A stretch of 27,677 nucleotides of DNA from Fusobacterium sp. (GCA_019410665.1 DXSD01000016.1:1-27677); one strand, 5' to 3'; numbered from the stretch's first letter, positions 15,294 through 25,329 are shown. Notes: generated by a model not told the origin, from the sequence alone. Numbers and translations are program-made.

Positions 15294-18200
15294 ATGACAG
15301 ATTTTTTTAAGAACCATAGAAAAAAAACTATATTTGTTACTTTCCTCTTTTTATTGTTTTTTGGAGGTTGGTGGAGTGTTAAATACAATCTTCCTAAAAC
15401 AGTAGAGGTAGTAGTAAAACTTTTTGTAGGACCTACTTTTAAAAGTAGTAGCATAACTTTTGAAAAAAATAGAGTAGTTATAAAGGATTTTATTCTAGCT
15501 GATGGAGATGAGGTAATAATAGATACTCCTCAAGTGGATATACTCTATTCTGAAGAGTCACTGAAAAAATTTAGAATAGAGGAGATCATTGTAAATGGGG
15601 GAACTGCTAATATCACTAGAAGAAAAAATGGGGATATTAATATAGTAGCTGCATTTACTGGAGAGAGTGAACCAAGTGAAGATAAGACAGAGGAGACTCC
15701 TCAAGAAGATAAACCCTATGAGCCAGGGATTGGAATTCCCATAGATAAGATCACAGGTATAGGTGTAACCACTGTATATAGAGATCAAGGATATAGATTA
15801 CCAATAGAGCAGACAGCTTACAATACCAATGGATATCTAACTTTTAGTAAAACTACAGGGATAGATTTACACTTTATAGGAAGTAACCAAGAGGAGATCT
15901 ATGATTTTGCTTTTTCCACAGCTAAAGAGCCCTACTCTATGACTATAAAACTTAGTAATATAGGAGTTAAAACTGAGTTAGTTCAATATGGTTATGATGG
16001 AAAAGAGGTTTCTTACCAAGGGGGAAAACTCAATATGGATCTAACTATTGCTTCTAGTGGAATGCTAGGTTGGATAGATTTTAAAGATGTAGATGTGAGA
16101 TATATTGATTTAGATGATACAATTGAAAAGGTTCAAGGGAGAGTTGATTTTAAAAGTGAGGGGATATTTTTAAATGCCAAGGGAAAAGTCTTTGGTAAAG
16201 ATGAAAAGTTTACCCTTTCCTATGCTAATAATGAGTTAAATATAGATTTTAACTTAAAAAATATAAAGCAAGAGAGTCTTGAAAAACTCTCTTACTTAAA
16301 TGGAGTTGAACTTCCCTTTAAAAATCTAAATGTAGATAGTGTAAAATTCAATCTTAACTTAAAAAAAGAGTTAAAAGTAACAATAGATACCTTTATTAAA
16401 AAAGCTAATCTAGAGGGAATGAAGTTAGAGGATACAGAGGTAAAATTCCTCTATGATAGTAAAGGAATACACCTTCCAGTAATATCTACAAATTTAAGTA
16501 GTGTAGATAAAAATGGAGAGGTTGGAATAAAAGAGAAAATAGTTGGAGCTCTTGATTTTGGAGATAAAAAGGGAGAGTTAACTTTTAATGTTAAGAATAT
16601 AAATGAGAAGGATTTTATTCCAAATATAGAGGGGAATCTACTGTTTGATATAAAGGAGAAAGAGGTAGCCCTTGTTTTTAACTCAAATATAGTAAATTTA
16701 GAGGGAAGATATCTAACAGAAGAGAAGAGATTTCAATTGGATAAAAAGGATAATTACTATTTGAGCTATGATATTCAAAATAAAAAACTTGAAGATGGAA
16801 AAGGGATTATAGATTTTTCAATTTTTACTTTTGATTTCTCACTAGATTATTTAATAGAAAATAGTAAGCTCACAATAAATAGTTTCTCTTTAAATGATAA
16901 AAACAGAGAGATTTTAAATTTAAAGGGAGAGATAGATCTACTGAATTTTGTATATAATTTACATCTAGCAACTGAGGATTTTGATATAAATAGAAAGATA
17001 AATGATCAGGAGTTAAATGCTAAAATAAAACTCTTTGGAAAGATAGAGGGAGAAAAGGATAGATTTAAAAGTAACATTGATATAGGAAGTTTAACAGTTA
17101 AATATATGGGAGAGCTAGAGAATTTAAAAGGAAAAATTGTACTAGCTAAAGAAAAAGACCTATATTTTGAATATAATGGAGAAATTGATAAACTTTCTTA
17201 TAAAGATTTAAGTCTAAATGGTATTGGTGTTTCTGCAAGATTAAAAGATGGAATTTTTCAAATAAGAGATTTCCAAAATCAACTTTTTAGTTTAAGTGGA
17301 GAGTATAGCTTAATAGATAGTACAGTTAGAGGACGGTTAGAGACTAGGAATCTACCTCTTGAGAGATTTGGTGTGGATTTTCCTAAAATAGGATTAAATA
17401 AAGTTGTTGGAGAGATAAGAGGGGAGATAAGTGATCCCAATATCAATGTTAAAATTTCTGATGTAGAGATTGGATTCAAAAATGATGAAAAGATAAAGAT
17501 TGTTGGAGATCTAAATTTTAAAAAGGGAGTTTTAACTACTAATAATCTTAAAATCAATCAGAGTCTTTTAAGAGGAGATTACTCTATTAAAGATGGAAGT
17601 TACACTGCTAAATTAAACATAATAGAGGAGAATATAGGAAGATACTATGATTATGAAAGTTTGAAGTATCGTGTAATAGGAGTTTTAACTGTTAATGGAA
17701 AAGAGGGGGATTTAAAAGCCCAACTAAAATCTACTGTAGATAAGATCTATCTAAATGGAAATGTATTTCCAACAGCCTATGTAGAGGTAGAGTATGGAGC
17801 TAAAAACTTCACTGATGGTGTGGTAAATTTAAAAGAGATAGTTTTAAATAATAGGGATTTTGAGAACTTAATTACCTTAAAGGGAACCTATGAGGTACCA
17901 ACAAAGTTTTTAGATGTGAAAATAGTTAATGAGGAGCTTCCATTAACGAAGTTAAGAGATTATATTCCTTTAGAAGATATTCAAGGAAAATTAAATATAG
18001 GTGGAGGAGTAAAGGGAGAGATCAGCAGTTTACTCTATGATCTTTCTGTTAAAAGTGATCTCTTAAATATAAAAAATATTAACTTTGAAAATTTAAAGTT
18101 AAAACTTAAAGGGGATTTATCTAAGTTGACATTAGAGGAGTTCTCCTTTGACTATTTAGGAAATAATTTTACATCTAGAGGGTATTATGAGCTAGCTAGT

Positions 18201-19736
18201 GGCAAGTATAATTATAGAGCTAACTCTAAAAAAATAGATTTGAAGTTTTTAAATCCCTTCTTGGAAAAATCTGGATTTACAATTCTTTCAGGAGAGGGAG
18301 CAATTAACGTAAGATTACAGGAAAATGAGAACAAAGGATTTTTAAAAATCAAAGATCTCTCTTTTGAAAATAAAGATCTCTATCTAAAGCTTCAAGAGTT
18401 TAACAGTAATATAAGATTAGATGGAAATAGTATAAATATAAAAAAATTCAATGGAAAGTTAAATGATGGTTTGGTAGAATTAGATGGGAAGGTAACTTTT
18501 CCAGGGCTAAAAGAGATCAGCGAAAATCCATATTACTATGAAAATATAAAATATGATGGAAATTTGAAACTAAATAGTATAAAATATAAGTATGGAGATT
18601 ATTTCTCTTTAGAGTTTGGAGCAGATATAGGGATACACAACAAAGAGGTAAGAGGGATAATTGATATAAAAAATGGTGAGGTAAGAGAGATACCAAATAC
18701 TTCTAAGAGCATATTTCAAAAGTTAAGGGAGTTTCTATTTAGTTCAACTTCTAATACTGTAAATCAAAGTGAAGATTTAGGATCAGATTTTAAGTTGGAA
18801 ACCATAATAGAAAATGCCCCTGTTTTAGATATCCAAGTAAAGATAGAAGAGGGTATTAAGCTGGATATTGATAATATAACTCCTTTTGTAGAGGATATTA
18901 AGGGGAATGTTATTGGAAATGGTATCTTATCTGGAAAAGATGGAAAGTACACCTTTATTGGAAATAGTGAGGTAATAGGTGGTAGCTTAAATATCAATGA
19001 TAATACCTTCTATTTAGATAGGGCTATTGTTGTATTTAATGATATGAAAACCTATCTTCCTAAAGTTAATCCAAACCTTTTAGTTGATGCAAGGGTCAAT
19101 GTTCAAGATGAGCAGATAGGATTAAGTTTAAATGGAGTTTTAAGTAATTTACAATTTACAATTAGCTCTAAGAATGGAAGCAGTAGTGGAAACTTGAACT
19201 CTCTACTTACTGATAGTGAGGAGATAGGAGAGAATAGTGAGGCAACTACTACATTGATCACTAATGTTATAGGTGGACAGTTGACTCAGATAATCAAGCC
19301 TGTGTCTAACTTAGTAAAAAATGCTTTGAATATCTCAAAATTTAGAATAAGTTCAAATCTTTTGACTCAAGAGAGTAAAAATACAAATAACTCTCAAGAA
19401 AAAGCACAGAGTACCTTAAAGTTAGGTGCAGTTTTAGAGGCAGAAGATAATATATATAAAGATAAAATATGGTGGGTTGCTAAGGGAACACTGTTGGAGG
19501 AGGATAACACAGAGAGTAGTAAGAGAGAGGACAGTAGTGGAGCTCTAAAAGAGTATGATTTTTCTTTAGAGTATAGGTTTGATACAACTAAATCTATAGG
19601 AATAGGAGTGGGAAAACTTCCTGAAGAGAGAAAAAAAACATCAGATAAAGAATCTAAAGGTAATTTAAATTATCATATAGACTTCAAATTTGAGAAAAAA
19701 TATGATAAGCTAATAGATATCTTTATAAATAACTAA
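15294..19736 (+). CDS. tamB: TamB-like AsmA-family envelope protein (DUF490)
   Basis: This very large periplasmic protein (1480 residues) is anchored by one N-terminal membrane helix (about 12-30). TamB/AsmA-like proteins form long beta-groove bridges between the membranes and act in lipid transport and outer-membrane protein assembly. After an AsmA-like start with NITRRKNGDINIV (106-118), an acidic low-complexity insert lies at about 124-143. Most of the chain is repeated short beta strands. The C-terminal third has the DUF490 core: a GNGILSGKDGKYTFIG segment and a stretch in which a hydrophobic strand leads to LPKVNPNLLVDARVN, followed by LNSLL. A mature E. coli-type final strand is less obvious. 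No TamA-type Omp85 gene is present, and the next gene is bamA, so BamA may be its partner. Start: GGAAGAGAGG just upstream. Confidence 0.85.
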   Translation: MTDFFKNHRKKTIFVTFLFLLFFGGWWSVKYNLPKTVEVVVKLFVGPTFKSSSITFEKNRVVIKDFILADGDEVIIDTPQVDILYSEESLKKFRIEEIIVNGGTANITRRKNGDINIVAAFTGESEPSEDKTEETPQEDKPYEPGIGIPIDKITGIGVTTVYRDQGYRLPIEQTAYNTNGYLTFSKTTGIDLHFIGSNQEEIYDFAFSTAKEPYSMTIKLSNIGVKTELVQYGYDGKEVSYQGGKLNMDLTIASSGMLGWIDFKDVDVRYIDLDDTIEKVQGRVDFKSEGIFLNAKGKVFGKDEKFTLSYANNELNIDFNLKNIKQESLEKLSYLNGVELPFKNLNVDSVKFNLNLKKELKVTIDTFIKKANLEGMKLEDTEVKFLYDSKGIHLPVISTNLSSVDKNGEVGIKEKIVGALDFGDKKGELTFNVKNINEKDFIPNIEGNLLFDIKEKEVALVFNSNIVNLEGRYLTEEKRFQLDKKDNYYLSYDIQNKKLEDGKGIIDFSIFTFDFSLDYLIENSKLTINSFSLNDKNREILNLKGEIDLLNFVYNLHLATEDFDINRKINDQELNAKIKLFGKIEGEKDRFKSNIDIGSLTVKYMGELENLKGKIVLAKEKDLYFEYNGEIDKLSYKDLSLNGIGVSARLKDGIFQIRDFQNQLFSLSGEYSLIDSTVRGRLETRNLPLERFGVDFPKIGLNKVVGEIRGEISDPNINVKISDVEIGFKNDEKIKIVGDLNFKKGVLTTNNLKINQSLLRGDYSIKDGSYTAKLNIIEENIGRYYDYESLKYRVIGVLTVNGKEGDLKAQLKSTVDKIYLNGNVFPTAYVEVEYGAKNFTDGVVNLKEIVLNNRDFENLITLKGTYEVPTKFLDVKIVNEELPLTKLRDYIPLEDIQGKLNIGGGVKGEISSLLYDLSVKSDLLNIKNINFENLKLKLKGDLSKLTLEEFSFDYLGNNFTSRGYYELASGKYNYRANSKKIDLKFLNPFLEKSGFTILSGEGAINVRLQENENKGFLKIKDLSFENKDLYLKLQEFNSNIRLDGNSINIKKFNGKLNDGLVELDGKVTFPGLKEISENPYYYENIKYDGNLKLNSIKYKYGDYFSLEFGADIGIHNKEVRGIIDIKNGEVREIPNTSKSIFQKLREFLFSSTSNTVNQSEDLGSDFKLETIIENAPVLDIQVKIEEGIKLDIDNITPFVEDIKGNVIGNGILSGKDGKYTFIGNSEVIGGSLNINDNTFYLDRAIVVFNDMKTYLPKVNPNLLVDARVNVQDEQIGLSLNGVLSNLQFTISSKNGSSSGNLNSLLTDSEEIGENSEATTTLITNVIGGQLTQIIKPVSNLVKNALNISKFRISSNLLTQESKNTNNSQEKAQSTLKLGAVLEAEDNIYKDKIWWVAKGTLLEEDNTESSKREDSSGALKEYDFSLEYRFDTTKSIGIGVGKLPEERKKTSDKESKGNLNYHIDFKFEKKYDKLIDIFINN

Positions 19737-19747
19737 CGGAGGTAGAG

Positions 19748-21826
19748 ATGAGAAAAAAGGTAACAGGTTTACTAATATCTCTATTGAGCACTTTCTCCTT
19801 TGCTGATGTTACAGCATATGATGTAACTAAGGTGGAGATTATAAACAATAGAGAGATACCCTATGAAGTGATACTTGATAGTATGAAATCTAAAGAGGGA
19901 AAAAAATATGCAACTGAGGATATGATTTCTGACTATAAATCAATAAAGGATTTAGAGTATATAAGTGATGTATCAATATATCCTACAGTATATAACAATG
20001 GAATTAAATTAACTGTAGATATAACAGAGCAAAAGGACAGTAAAAAATTACTAGAGTCTAAGGGAATTATCCCTCTTTCTGAAAGAGAGAAGGTAGATAC
20101 TAGTATAGTAGTTTCTGATATTGAGATAATAGGAAATACTCATGTTTCACTTGAGGATATAAAGGGTATGGTTCCAGTTCAAACAGGGGGATATTTCTCA
20201 AGAAATAAGATAATAGAGGGGCATAAAAACCTTATTGAAAGTGGTTATTTTAGAGATGTAATTCCAGATGTTGTAAAAACAGAGAATGGAGTAAAGGTAA
20301 TCTACAATGTATTGGAAAATCCCATTATAAATGGAATTAATATCATAGGAAATACTATATATTCCAATGATGAATTGATGAAAGTTATAAAAACTGAACC
20401 AGGAAAAATCTTTAATATAAACACTATTAGAGAGGATAGAGATAGAATAATTCAAAAGTATCAAGATGCTGGATATGTTCTAGCTGAGGTTACAGATATT
20501 GGACTTAATGGAAATCTTGAATTAGAGATATATCTAAGTGAAGGAACTGTTAGAAATATAGAGTTCAAGAAAATGGTTACTAAACAAAAAGGAGCTAGAA
20601 GAAAAGCCACTGATGACGTTTTAAAAACTAAAAAATATGTAGTTGAAAGAGAGTTAGAGTTCCATGAAAATGAGATATTTAACTCTAAGAACTATGATGA
20701 AACAGTTCAAAATCTGATGAGATTAGGACATTTTAAAAATGTTAAGTATGAAGTTAGAGATATACCTGGAGATCCTGATGGTAAAAATATAATCTTACTA
20801 CTAGATGAGGAGAGAACAGCTATCCTACAAGGGGCAATCTCTTATGGATCAGAGATAGGACTTCTAGGAATGATCTCAATAAAAGATACTAACTGGAAGG
20901 GAAAAGGGCAAGAGTTAGGATTTACCTTTGAAAAATCTGATGAAGATTATACAAGTTTCTCTATAAACTTCTATGACCCATGGATTAAGGATACTGATAG
21001 AATCTCTTGGGGATGGAGTATCTATAAAAATAGCTATGAAGATGATGATAGTGCAATCTTCAATGAGATAGATACATTAGGAGCTAAGTTCAATATAGGT
21101 AAGGGAATCACTAAAAATGTAAGACTTAGCTTAGGAACAAAGTTTGAGTATGTAGAAGAGGGATCAGATCACTCAAAATTTAAAAATCAAGATGGTAAGT
21201 ATTATTGGTCTTCAGGAGCAGAAGCTAAAGGTTTAGATGATAAATACTTTATCTGGAGCTTATACCCATCTATAACTTATGATACTAGAAACCACTTCTG
21301 GAATCCAACTGCTGGAGAGTATGCAAAACTTCAATTAGAAGGTGGATATGCTAATGGATATGAGGGAGATGTATTTGGAAATATAACTCTTGAACTAAGA
21401 AAGTACCACAGAGGATTATTTAAGAAAAATACCTTTGCTTATAGAGCTGTTGGAGGAATAATGACTGACTCTACTAAAGAGGGACAAAGATTCTGGGTAG
21501 GTGGAGGAAGTACACTTAGAGGATATGATGGTGGATTCTATAAAGGAACTAAAAAATTAGTTGGTACTATTGAAAATAGAACTCAAATAAATGATATTTT
21601 AGGGTTTGTTGTATTCTTTGATGCTGGAAGAGCTTGGGATTATGCTGGAAGAGACTTATCATATCAACATAATGATAGCTTTGCAAATGATATAGCTATG
21701 GCAGCAGGAGTTGGACTTAGAATCAATACGCCTATTGGTCCATTAAGATTTGACTTTGGATGGCCAATAAGAAATGATGACGCAAGTGGAATGGAGTTCT
21801 ACTTTAATATGGGACAATCATTCTAA
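19748..21826 (+). CDS. bamA: Outer-membrane protein assembly factor BamA (Omp85)
   Basis: BamA is the outer-membrane insertase for beta-barrel proteins. A signal peptide (about 1-19, ending SFA) is followed by what I read as four POTRA domains (about 25-94, 120-190, 191-265 and 266-355). An Omp85 beta barrel runs to the end (about 360-692). Family hallmarks are GGGSTLRGYDGG with the lid-loop RGY motif (591-593), FFDAGRAW, the penultimate GPLRFDFGWP, and a C-terminal phenylalanine needed for barrel assembly. E. coli BamA has five POTRAs and 810 residues, so this is a shorter version. The start has CGGAGG 7 nt upstream. It sits 11 bp after tamB and 33 bp before skp, the usual neighbour. Confidence 0.94.
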   Translation: MRKKVTGLLISLLSTFSFADVTAYDVTKVEIINNREIPYEVILDSMKSKEGKKYATEDMISDYKSIKDLEYISDVSIYPTVYNNGIKLTVDITEQKDSKKLLESKGIIPLSEREKVDTSIVVSDIEIIGNTHVSLEDIKGMVPVQTGGYFSRNKIIEGHKNLIESGYFRDVIPDVVKTENGVKVIYNVLENPIINGINIIGNTIYSNDELMKVIKTEPGKIFNINTIREDRDRIIQKYQDAGYVLAEVTDIGLNGNLELEIYLSEGTVRNIEFKKMVTKQKGARRKATDDVLKTKKYVVERELEFHENEIFNSKNYDETVQNLMRLGHFKNVKYEVRDIPGDPDGKNIILLLDEERTAILQGAISYGSEIGLLGMISIKDTNWKGKGQELGFTFEKSDEDYTSFSINFYDPWIKDTDRISWGWSIYKNSYEDDDSAIFNEIDTLGAKFNIGKGITKNVRLSLGTKFEYVEEGSDHSKFKNQDGKYYWSSGAEAKGLDDKYFIWSLYPSITYDTRNHFWNPTAGEYAKLQLEGGYANGYEGDVFGNITLELRKYHRGLFKKNTFAYRAVGGIMTDSTKEGQRFWVGGGSTLRGYDGGFYKGTKKLVGTIENRTQINDILGFVVFFDAGRAWDYAGRDLSYQHNDSFANDIAMAAGVGLRINTPIGPLRFDFGWPIRNDDASGMEFYFNMGQSF

Positions 21827-21859
21827 TAAACATAGATAAATACTTACGGAGGTAACATA

Positions 21860-22339
21860 ATGAAAAAAGTAGCAATAACATTAATGGCATTAACTCTATC
21901 AGTATCAGCTTTAGCTGAGAAAATAGGTTTTGTAAACTCACAAGAGGCTTTTGCAAAATACTCACAAACAAAAGTAATTCAAGAGAACTTAAACAAAGAG
22001 AAAAATAGATTAGAAAATGAGATAAAACAAAAAGAAGTAGCTCTTCAAAAAGCTCAATTAGAATTACAATCTAAAGGAGATAAAATAACTGATAAAGAGA
22101 AGCAGGAATTTCAAAAACAAGTAGAAGCTTTTCAAAAGTTTGTAAGAGATTCTCAAACTAAACTAAGTAAAGAAGAATATACAAGAATGCAGGAAATAGA
22201 AAAGACAATGTCAACAGCTATTCAATCAGTAGCTAAAGCAGGAAAGTATGACTATGTACTAGAAGCAGGAGCAGTAAAATTTGGTGGTACTGATATTACA
22301 GCTGATGTTTTAAAAGCTATGGAGAAAGCTAAAAAATAA
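21860..22339 (+). CDS. skp: Periplasmic OmpH/Skp-type chaperone
   Basis: Skp binds unfolded outer-membrane proteins in the periplasm and hands them to BamA. A signal peptide (1-19, cut after ALA) precedes the Skp start strand KIGFVNSQEAFAKYSQTK. A long charged coiled coil (about 40-120) follows, and a conserved end with YDYVLEAGAVKFGGTDIT. Length is 159 residues, as in E. coli. The ribosome site ACGGAGG is 8 nt upstream. It lies between bamA and lpxD, the standard gene order in many diderms. Confidence 0.92.
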   Translation: MKKVAITLMALTLSVSALAEKIGFVNSQEAFAKYSQTKVIQENLNKEKNRLENEIKQKEVALQKAQLELQSKGDKITDKEKQEFQKQVEAFQKFVRDSQTKLSKEEYTRMQEIEKTMSTAIQSVAKAGKYDYVLEAGAVKFGGTDITADVLKAMEKAKK

Positions 22340-22359
22340 TTAAAATCAAGGAGGATATT

Positions 22360-23367
22360 ATGAAGTACAGTATTAAAGACTTAGTAAACCTCCTTGGGTG
22401 TGAAATAAAGGGAGATTTAAGTCTAGAATATGTTTCTGGACTTGCTCCCTTTTTTCAAGCTCAAGAGGAAAATGTTACATTTGCTTCAGATGAAAAATTT
22501 TTAAAAAAATTAAATGAAACAAAGGCTAAAGTTATTTTAGTGCCAGATATTCCATTACCAAATATTGGGAAAATGTATCTAGTGGTAAAAGAAAATCCAA
22601 GAACTCTTATGCCAAAACTTTTAAATTTCTTTAAAAGAGAGACAAAGCCTTTTGAGAAAATGATAGAAGACTCTAGTAAAATAGGAAAAAATGTAAGATT
22701 AGCCCCTAATGTATATATTGGACATGATACTATTATAGGAGATAATGTAGTAATCTATCCAAATGTAACAATAGGAGAGGGAGTAATAATAGGAGAGGGA
22801 ACTGTTATCTACTCCAATGTTACTGTAAGAGAGTTTTGTAAAGTAGGAAAAAACTGTGTAATTCAGCCTGGAGCAGTAATTGGTTCAGATGGTTTTGGTT
22901 TTGTAAAAGTAAATGGAAATAATACTAAGATAGACCAAATAGGAAGTGTTATCATAGAAGATAATGTGGAGATAGGAGCTAATACAACAGTAGATAGAGG
23001 AGCAATAGGAGATACAATTATTAAAAAATATACTAAGATAGATAACTTAGTACAGATTGCTCATAATGATATAATTGGAGAGAACTGTTTGATAGTTTCT
23101 CAAGTGGGAATAGCTGGAAGTGTAGAGGTAGGAAACAATACAACACTAGCTGGACAAGTGGGAGTAGCAGGACATCTAAAAATAGGAAGTAATGTAGTGA
23201 TAGCAGCTAAATCTGGAGTAGTTGGAAATGTAGATGATAACCAAATTTTATCTGGATATCCACTAATGGATCATAGAGAGGATCTAAAAATGAAGGTAGC
23301 TATGAAAAAATTACCAGATCTTATAAAAAAAGTGAGAGATATTGAGAAAAAATTACAGGAAAAATAA
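22360..23367 (+). CDS. lpxD: UDP-3-O-acyl-glucosamine N-acyltransferase (lipid A biosynthesis)
   Basis: LpxD adds the second hydroxyacyl chain in the third step of lipid A synthesis, so the organism makes lipopolysaccharide. An N-terminal uridine-binding domain (about 1-100, with PLPNIGKMYLVVKENPR) precedes a left-handed beta helix built of hexapeptide repeats (about 105-300). The catalytic histidine is H235 in DNLVQIAHND. Other family marks are GSDGFGFVK (175-183) and NTTVDRGAIGDT. A C-terminal lysine-rich helix completes the 335 residues. AAGGAGG is just upstream, 20 bp after skp. It is the last gene before the next promoter. Confidence 0.94.
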   Translation: MKYSIKDLVNLLGCEIKGDLSLEYVSGLAPFFQAQEENVTFASDEKFLKKLNETKAKVILVPDIPLPNIGKMYLVVKENPRTLMPKLLNFFKRETKPFEKMIEDSSKIGKNVRLAPNVYIGHDTIIGDNVVIYPNVTIGEGVIIGEGTVIYSNVTVREFCKVGKNCVIQPGAVIGSDGFGFVKVNGNNTKIDQIGSVIIEDNVEIGANTTVDRGAIGDTIIKKYTKIDNLVQIAHNDIIGENCLIVSQVGIAGSVEVGNNTTLAGQVGVAGHLKIGSNVVIAAKSGVVGNVDDNQILSGYPLMDHREDLKMKVAMKKLPDLIKKVRDIEKKLQEK

Positions 23368-23375
23368 AAAGGTAT

Positions 23376-23403
23376 TTGAAATTTTATAATAAAGTGGTAA
23401 AAT
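23376..23403 (+). promoter_or_regulatory. Promoter of the DUF2344-serS unit
   Basis: TTGAAA (23376-23381), 16 bp spacer, TAAAAT (23398-23403), with TGG in front as an extended -10. Transcription would begin near 23410 and reach the ATG at 23439. No terminator separates it from lpxD. Confidence 0.55.
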
Positions 23404-23438
23404 ATAAAAATACAAATATAAGATAAGATGAGGTAAGC

Positions 23439-24032
23439 ATGAAGAAAAGAGTTTATTTTGATAAATATGGAGAGATGAAATTTATATCCCATCTAGACTT
23501 ATTAAGATTCTTTGAAAGAGTTTTCAATAAATCAGAGATTCCTGTAAAATATAGTGAAGGGTTTCATCCGAGACCTAAGATGTCCTTTGGAAGTCCAATC
23601 TCCTTGGGAACAGAAGCTTATAATGAAATTATGGATTTTGAAACAGATGCAGAGATCTCAAATGAAGAGGTATTAAAAAGACTTAATGAGAATGCTGTAT
23701 TGGGATTTAAAGTCCATAAAGTGGAAGAGGTTCCTAGAAAATCTTCAATAATGGAAGAGTTTACAAATATGCTTTACACTGTTGAAGGGAGTAAAGAGGA
23801 TATGGATAAACTTGAAGAGCTATTTAATCGTGAAGAGATTTTAGAGGTAAGAGAGAAGAAAGGAAAAACTGTTACTAGAAATCTAAAGGAAAGATTGAAA
23901 AACTTTTCAAGACTAGGAGATAAAATCTCTATGGAGATAATAAATACTTCACCTAACTCCTATCTTGAGTTAGTGGGGATAGAACAACAAGATGTTCAAA
24001 TAAAAAGATTAGGTTATAAAACTAACAATTAA
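23439..24032 (+). CDS. DUF2344 (radical SAM-linked) protein
   Basis: The N-terminal half carries the family signature: YGEMKFISHLDLLRFFERV (11-29) followed by YSEGFHPRPKMSFGSPISLG (38-57). Length is 197 residues with no signal or membrane segment. In many Gram-positive bacteria this domain is fused to, or lies beside, a radical SAM protein (TIGR03960 group), often next to ribonuclease G. Here neither neighbour is present, and it sits between lpxD and serS. Its biochemical role is unknown. Its gene neighbourhoods elsewhere suggest RNA or ribosome-related metabolism, which is inference only. GAGG lies 6 nt before the ATG. Confidence 0.85.
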   Translation: MKKRVYFDKYGEMKFISHLDLLRFFERVFNKSEIPVKYSEGFHPRPKMSFGSPISLGTEAYNEIMDFETDAEISNEEVLKRLNENAVLGFKVHKVEEVPRKSSIMEEFTNMLYTVEGSKEDMDKLEELFNREEILEVREKKGKTVTRNLKERLKNFSRLGDKISMEIINTSPNSYLELVGIEQQDVQIKRLGYKTNN

Positions 24033-24057
24033 AATATAGCTGAGAGGAGAATAGAGT

Positions 24058-25329
24058 ATGTTAGAGTTAAAATTCATACGTGAAAACAGAGAGAAAGTTG
24101 AAGAGATGCTAAAAAATAGAAATAGTAGCTTAACTCTTGATGAGTTTTTTCAACTAGATGATCAAAGAAGAGAGATTTTAGGAGAGGTAGAGGCTTTAAA
24201 ACAAAAAAGAAATTCTGAATCTGCTGAAATTGCTAGACTTAAAAAAGAGAAACAAGATGCTAGTGCACTTATAGAAGAGATGGGAAAAGTTTCAGCTCAA
24301 ATAAAAGATTTAGATGCTAAATTAGCAGAAGTAGAGGAAAAATTAACTTATATCCAAATGACTATCCCTAATATGTATCAAGAGGGAACTCCAGTAGGAG
24401 CAGATGAGAATGATAATGTTGAGATCAGAAGATGGGGAACTCCAAGAGAGTTTACTTTTGAACCAAAAGCTCACTGGGATATTGGAGAGGGACTAGGAAT
24501 ATTAGACTTTGAAAGAGGAGCAAAACTTGGAGGATCAAGATTTGTTCTATATAGAGGATTAGGAGCTAGAGTAGAGAGAGCTCTAATAAACTTCATGCTA
24601 GATTTACACACAACAGAGCATGGATATACTGAGCACATCACTCCATTTATGGTAAAAAGAGAGGTTTGTGAAGGAACAGGACAACTTCCAAAGTTTGAAG
24701 ATGATATGTATAGAACAACTGATGATATGTTCCTAATCTCAACTTCAGAGATAACTATGACAAATATCCATAGAAAAGAGATCTTAGATGAGAAAGAGTT
24801 ACCTAAGTACTATACAGCTTACTCACCTTGTTTTAGAAGAGAAGCTGGATCTTATGGAAAAGATGTAAAAGGAATCATAAGACTTCACCAATTTAACAAA
24901 GTAGAGATGGTTAAAATAACTAATCAAGAGTCATCATATGATGAGTTAGAAAAAATGGTAAACAATGCTGAAGAGGTATTAAAAAGACTTGAACTACCTT
25001 ACAGAGTTATCCAACTATGCACTGGAGATATAGGATTTGGAGCAGCTAAAACTTATGATATAGAAGTATGGTTACCATCACAAGGAAAATATAGAGAGAT
25101 CTCTTCATGCTCTAACTGTGAAGGATTCCAAGCTAGAAGAATGGGATTAAAATATAGACCAAATGGAAGCTCTAAGAGTGAGTACTGCCATACATTAAAT
25201 GGATCAGGATTAGCTGTTGGAAGAACATTAGTAGCTATAATGGAAAACTATCAACAAGAGGATGGATCATTCTTAATTCCAAAAGCATTAGTTCCATATA
25301 TGGGTGGAGTAGAAGTTGTTAAGAAGTAG
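24058..25329 (+). CDS. serS: Seryl-tRNA synthetase
   Basis: This class II synthetase charges tRNA-Ser. The N-terminal tRNA-binding coiled-coil arm (about 30-100) is rich in Glu and Lys. The catalytic core has the serine-binding TxE loop T229-S-E231. Motif 2 is FRREAGSYGKDVKG (259-272) followed by RLHQF, and motif 3 is GSGLAVGRTLVAIMEN (382-397) with the ATP-binding Arg389. Length 423 is typical. GAGAGGAG precedes the ATG. Its last 14 bp overlap the start of a small membrane protein gene. Confidence 0.97.
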   Translation: MLELKFIRENREKVEEMLKNRNSSLTLDEFFQLDDQRREILGEVEALKQKRNSESAEIARLKKEKQDASALIEEMGKVSAQIKDLDAKLAEVEEKLTYIQMTIPNMYQEGTPVGADENDNVEIRRWGTPREFTFEPKAHWDIGEGLGILDFERGAKLGGSRFVLYRGLGARVERALINFMLDLHTTEHGYTEHITPFMVKREVCEGTGQLPKFEDDMYRTTDDMFLISTSEITMTNIHRKEILDEKELPKYYTAYSPCFRREAGSYGKDVKGIIRLHQFNKVEMVKITNQESSYDELEKMVNNAEEVLKRLELPYRVIQLCTGDIGFGAAKTYDIEVWLPSQGKYREISSCSNCEGFQARRMGLKYRPNGSSKSEYCHTLNGSGLAVGRTLVAIMENYQQEDGSFLIPKALVPYMGGVEVVKK

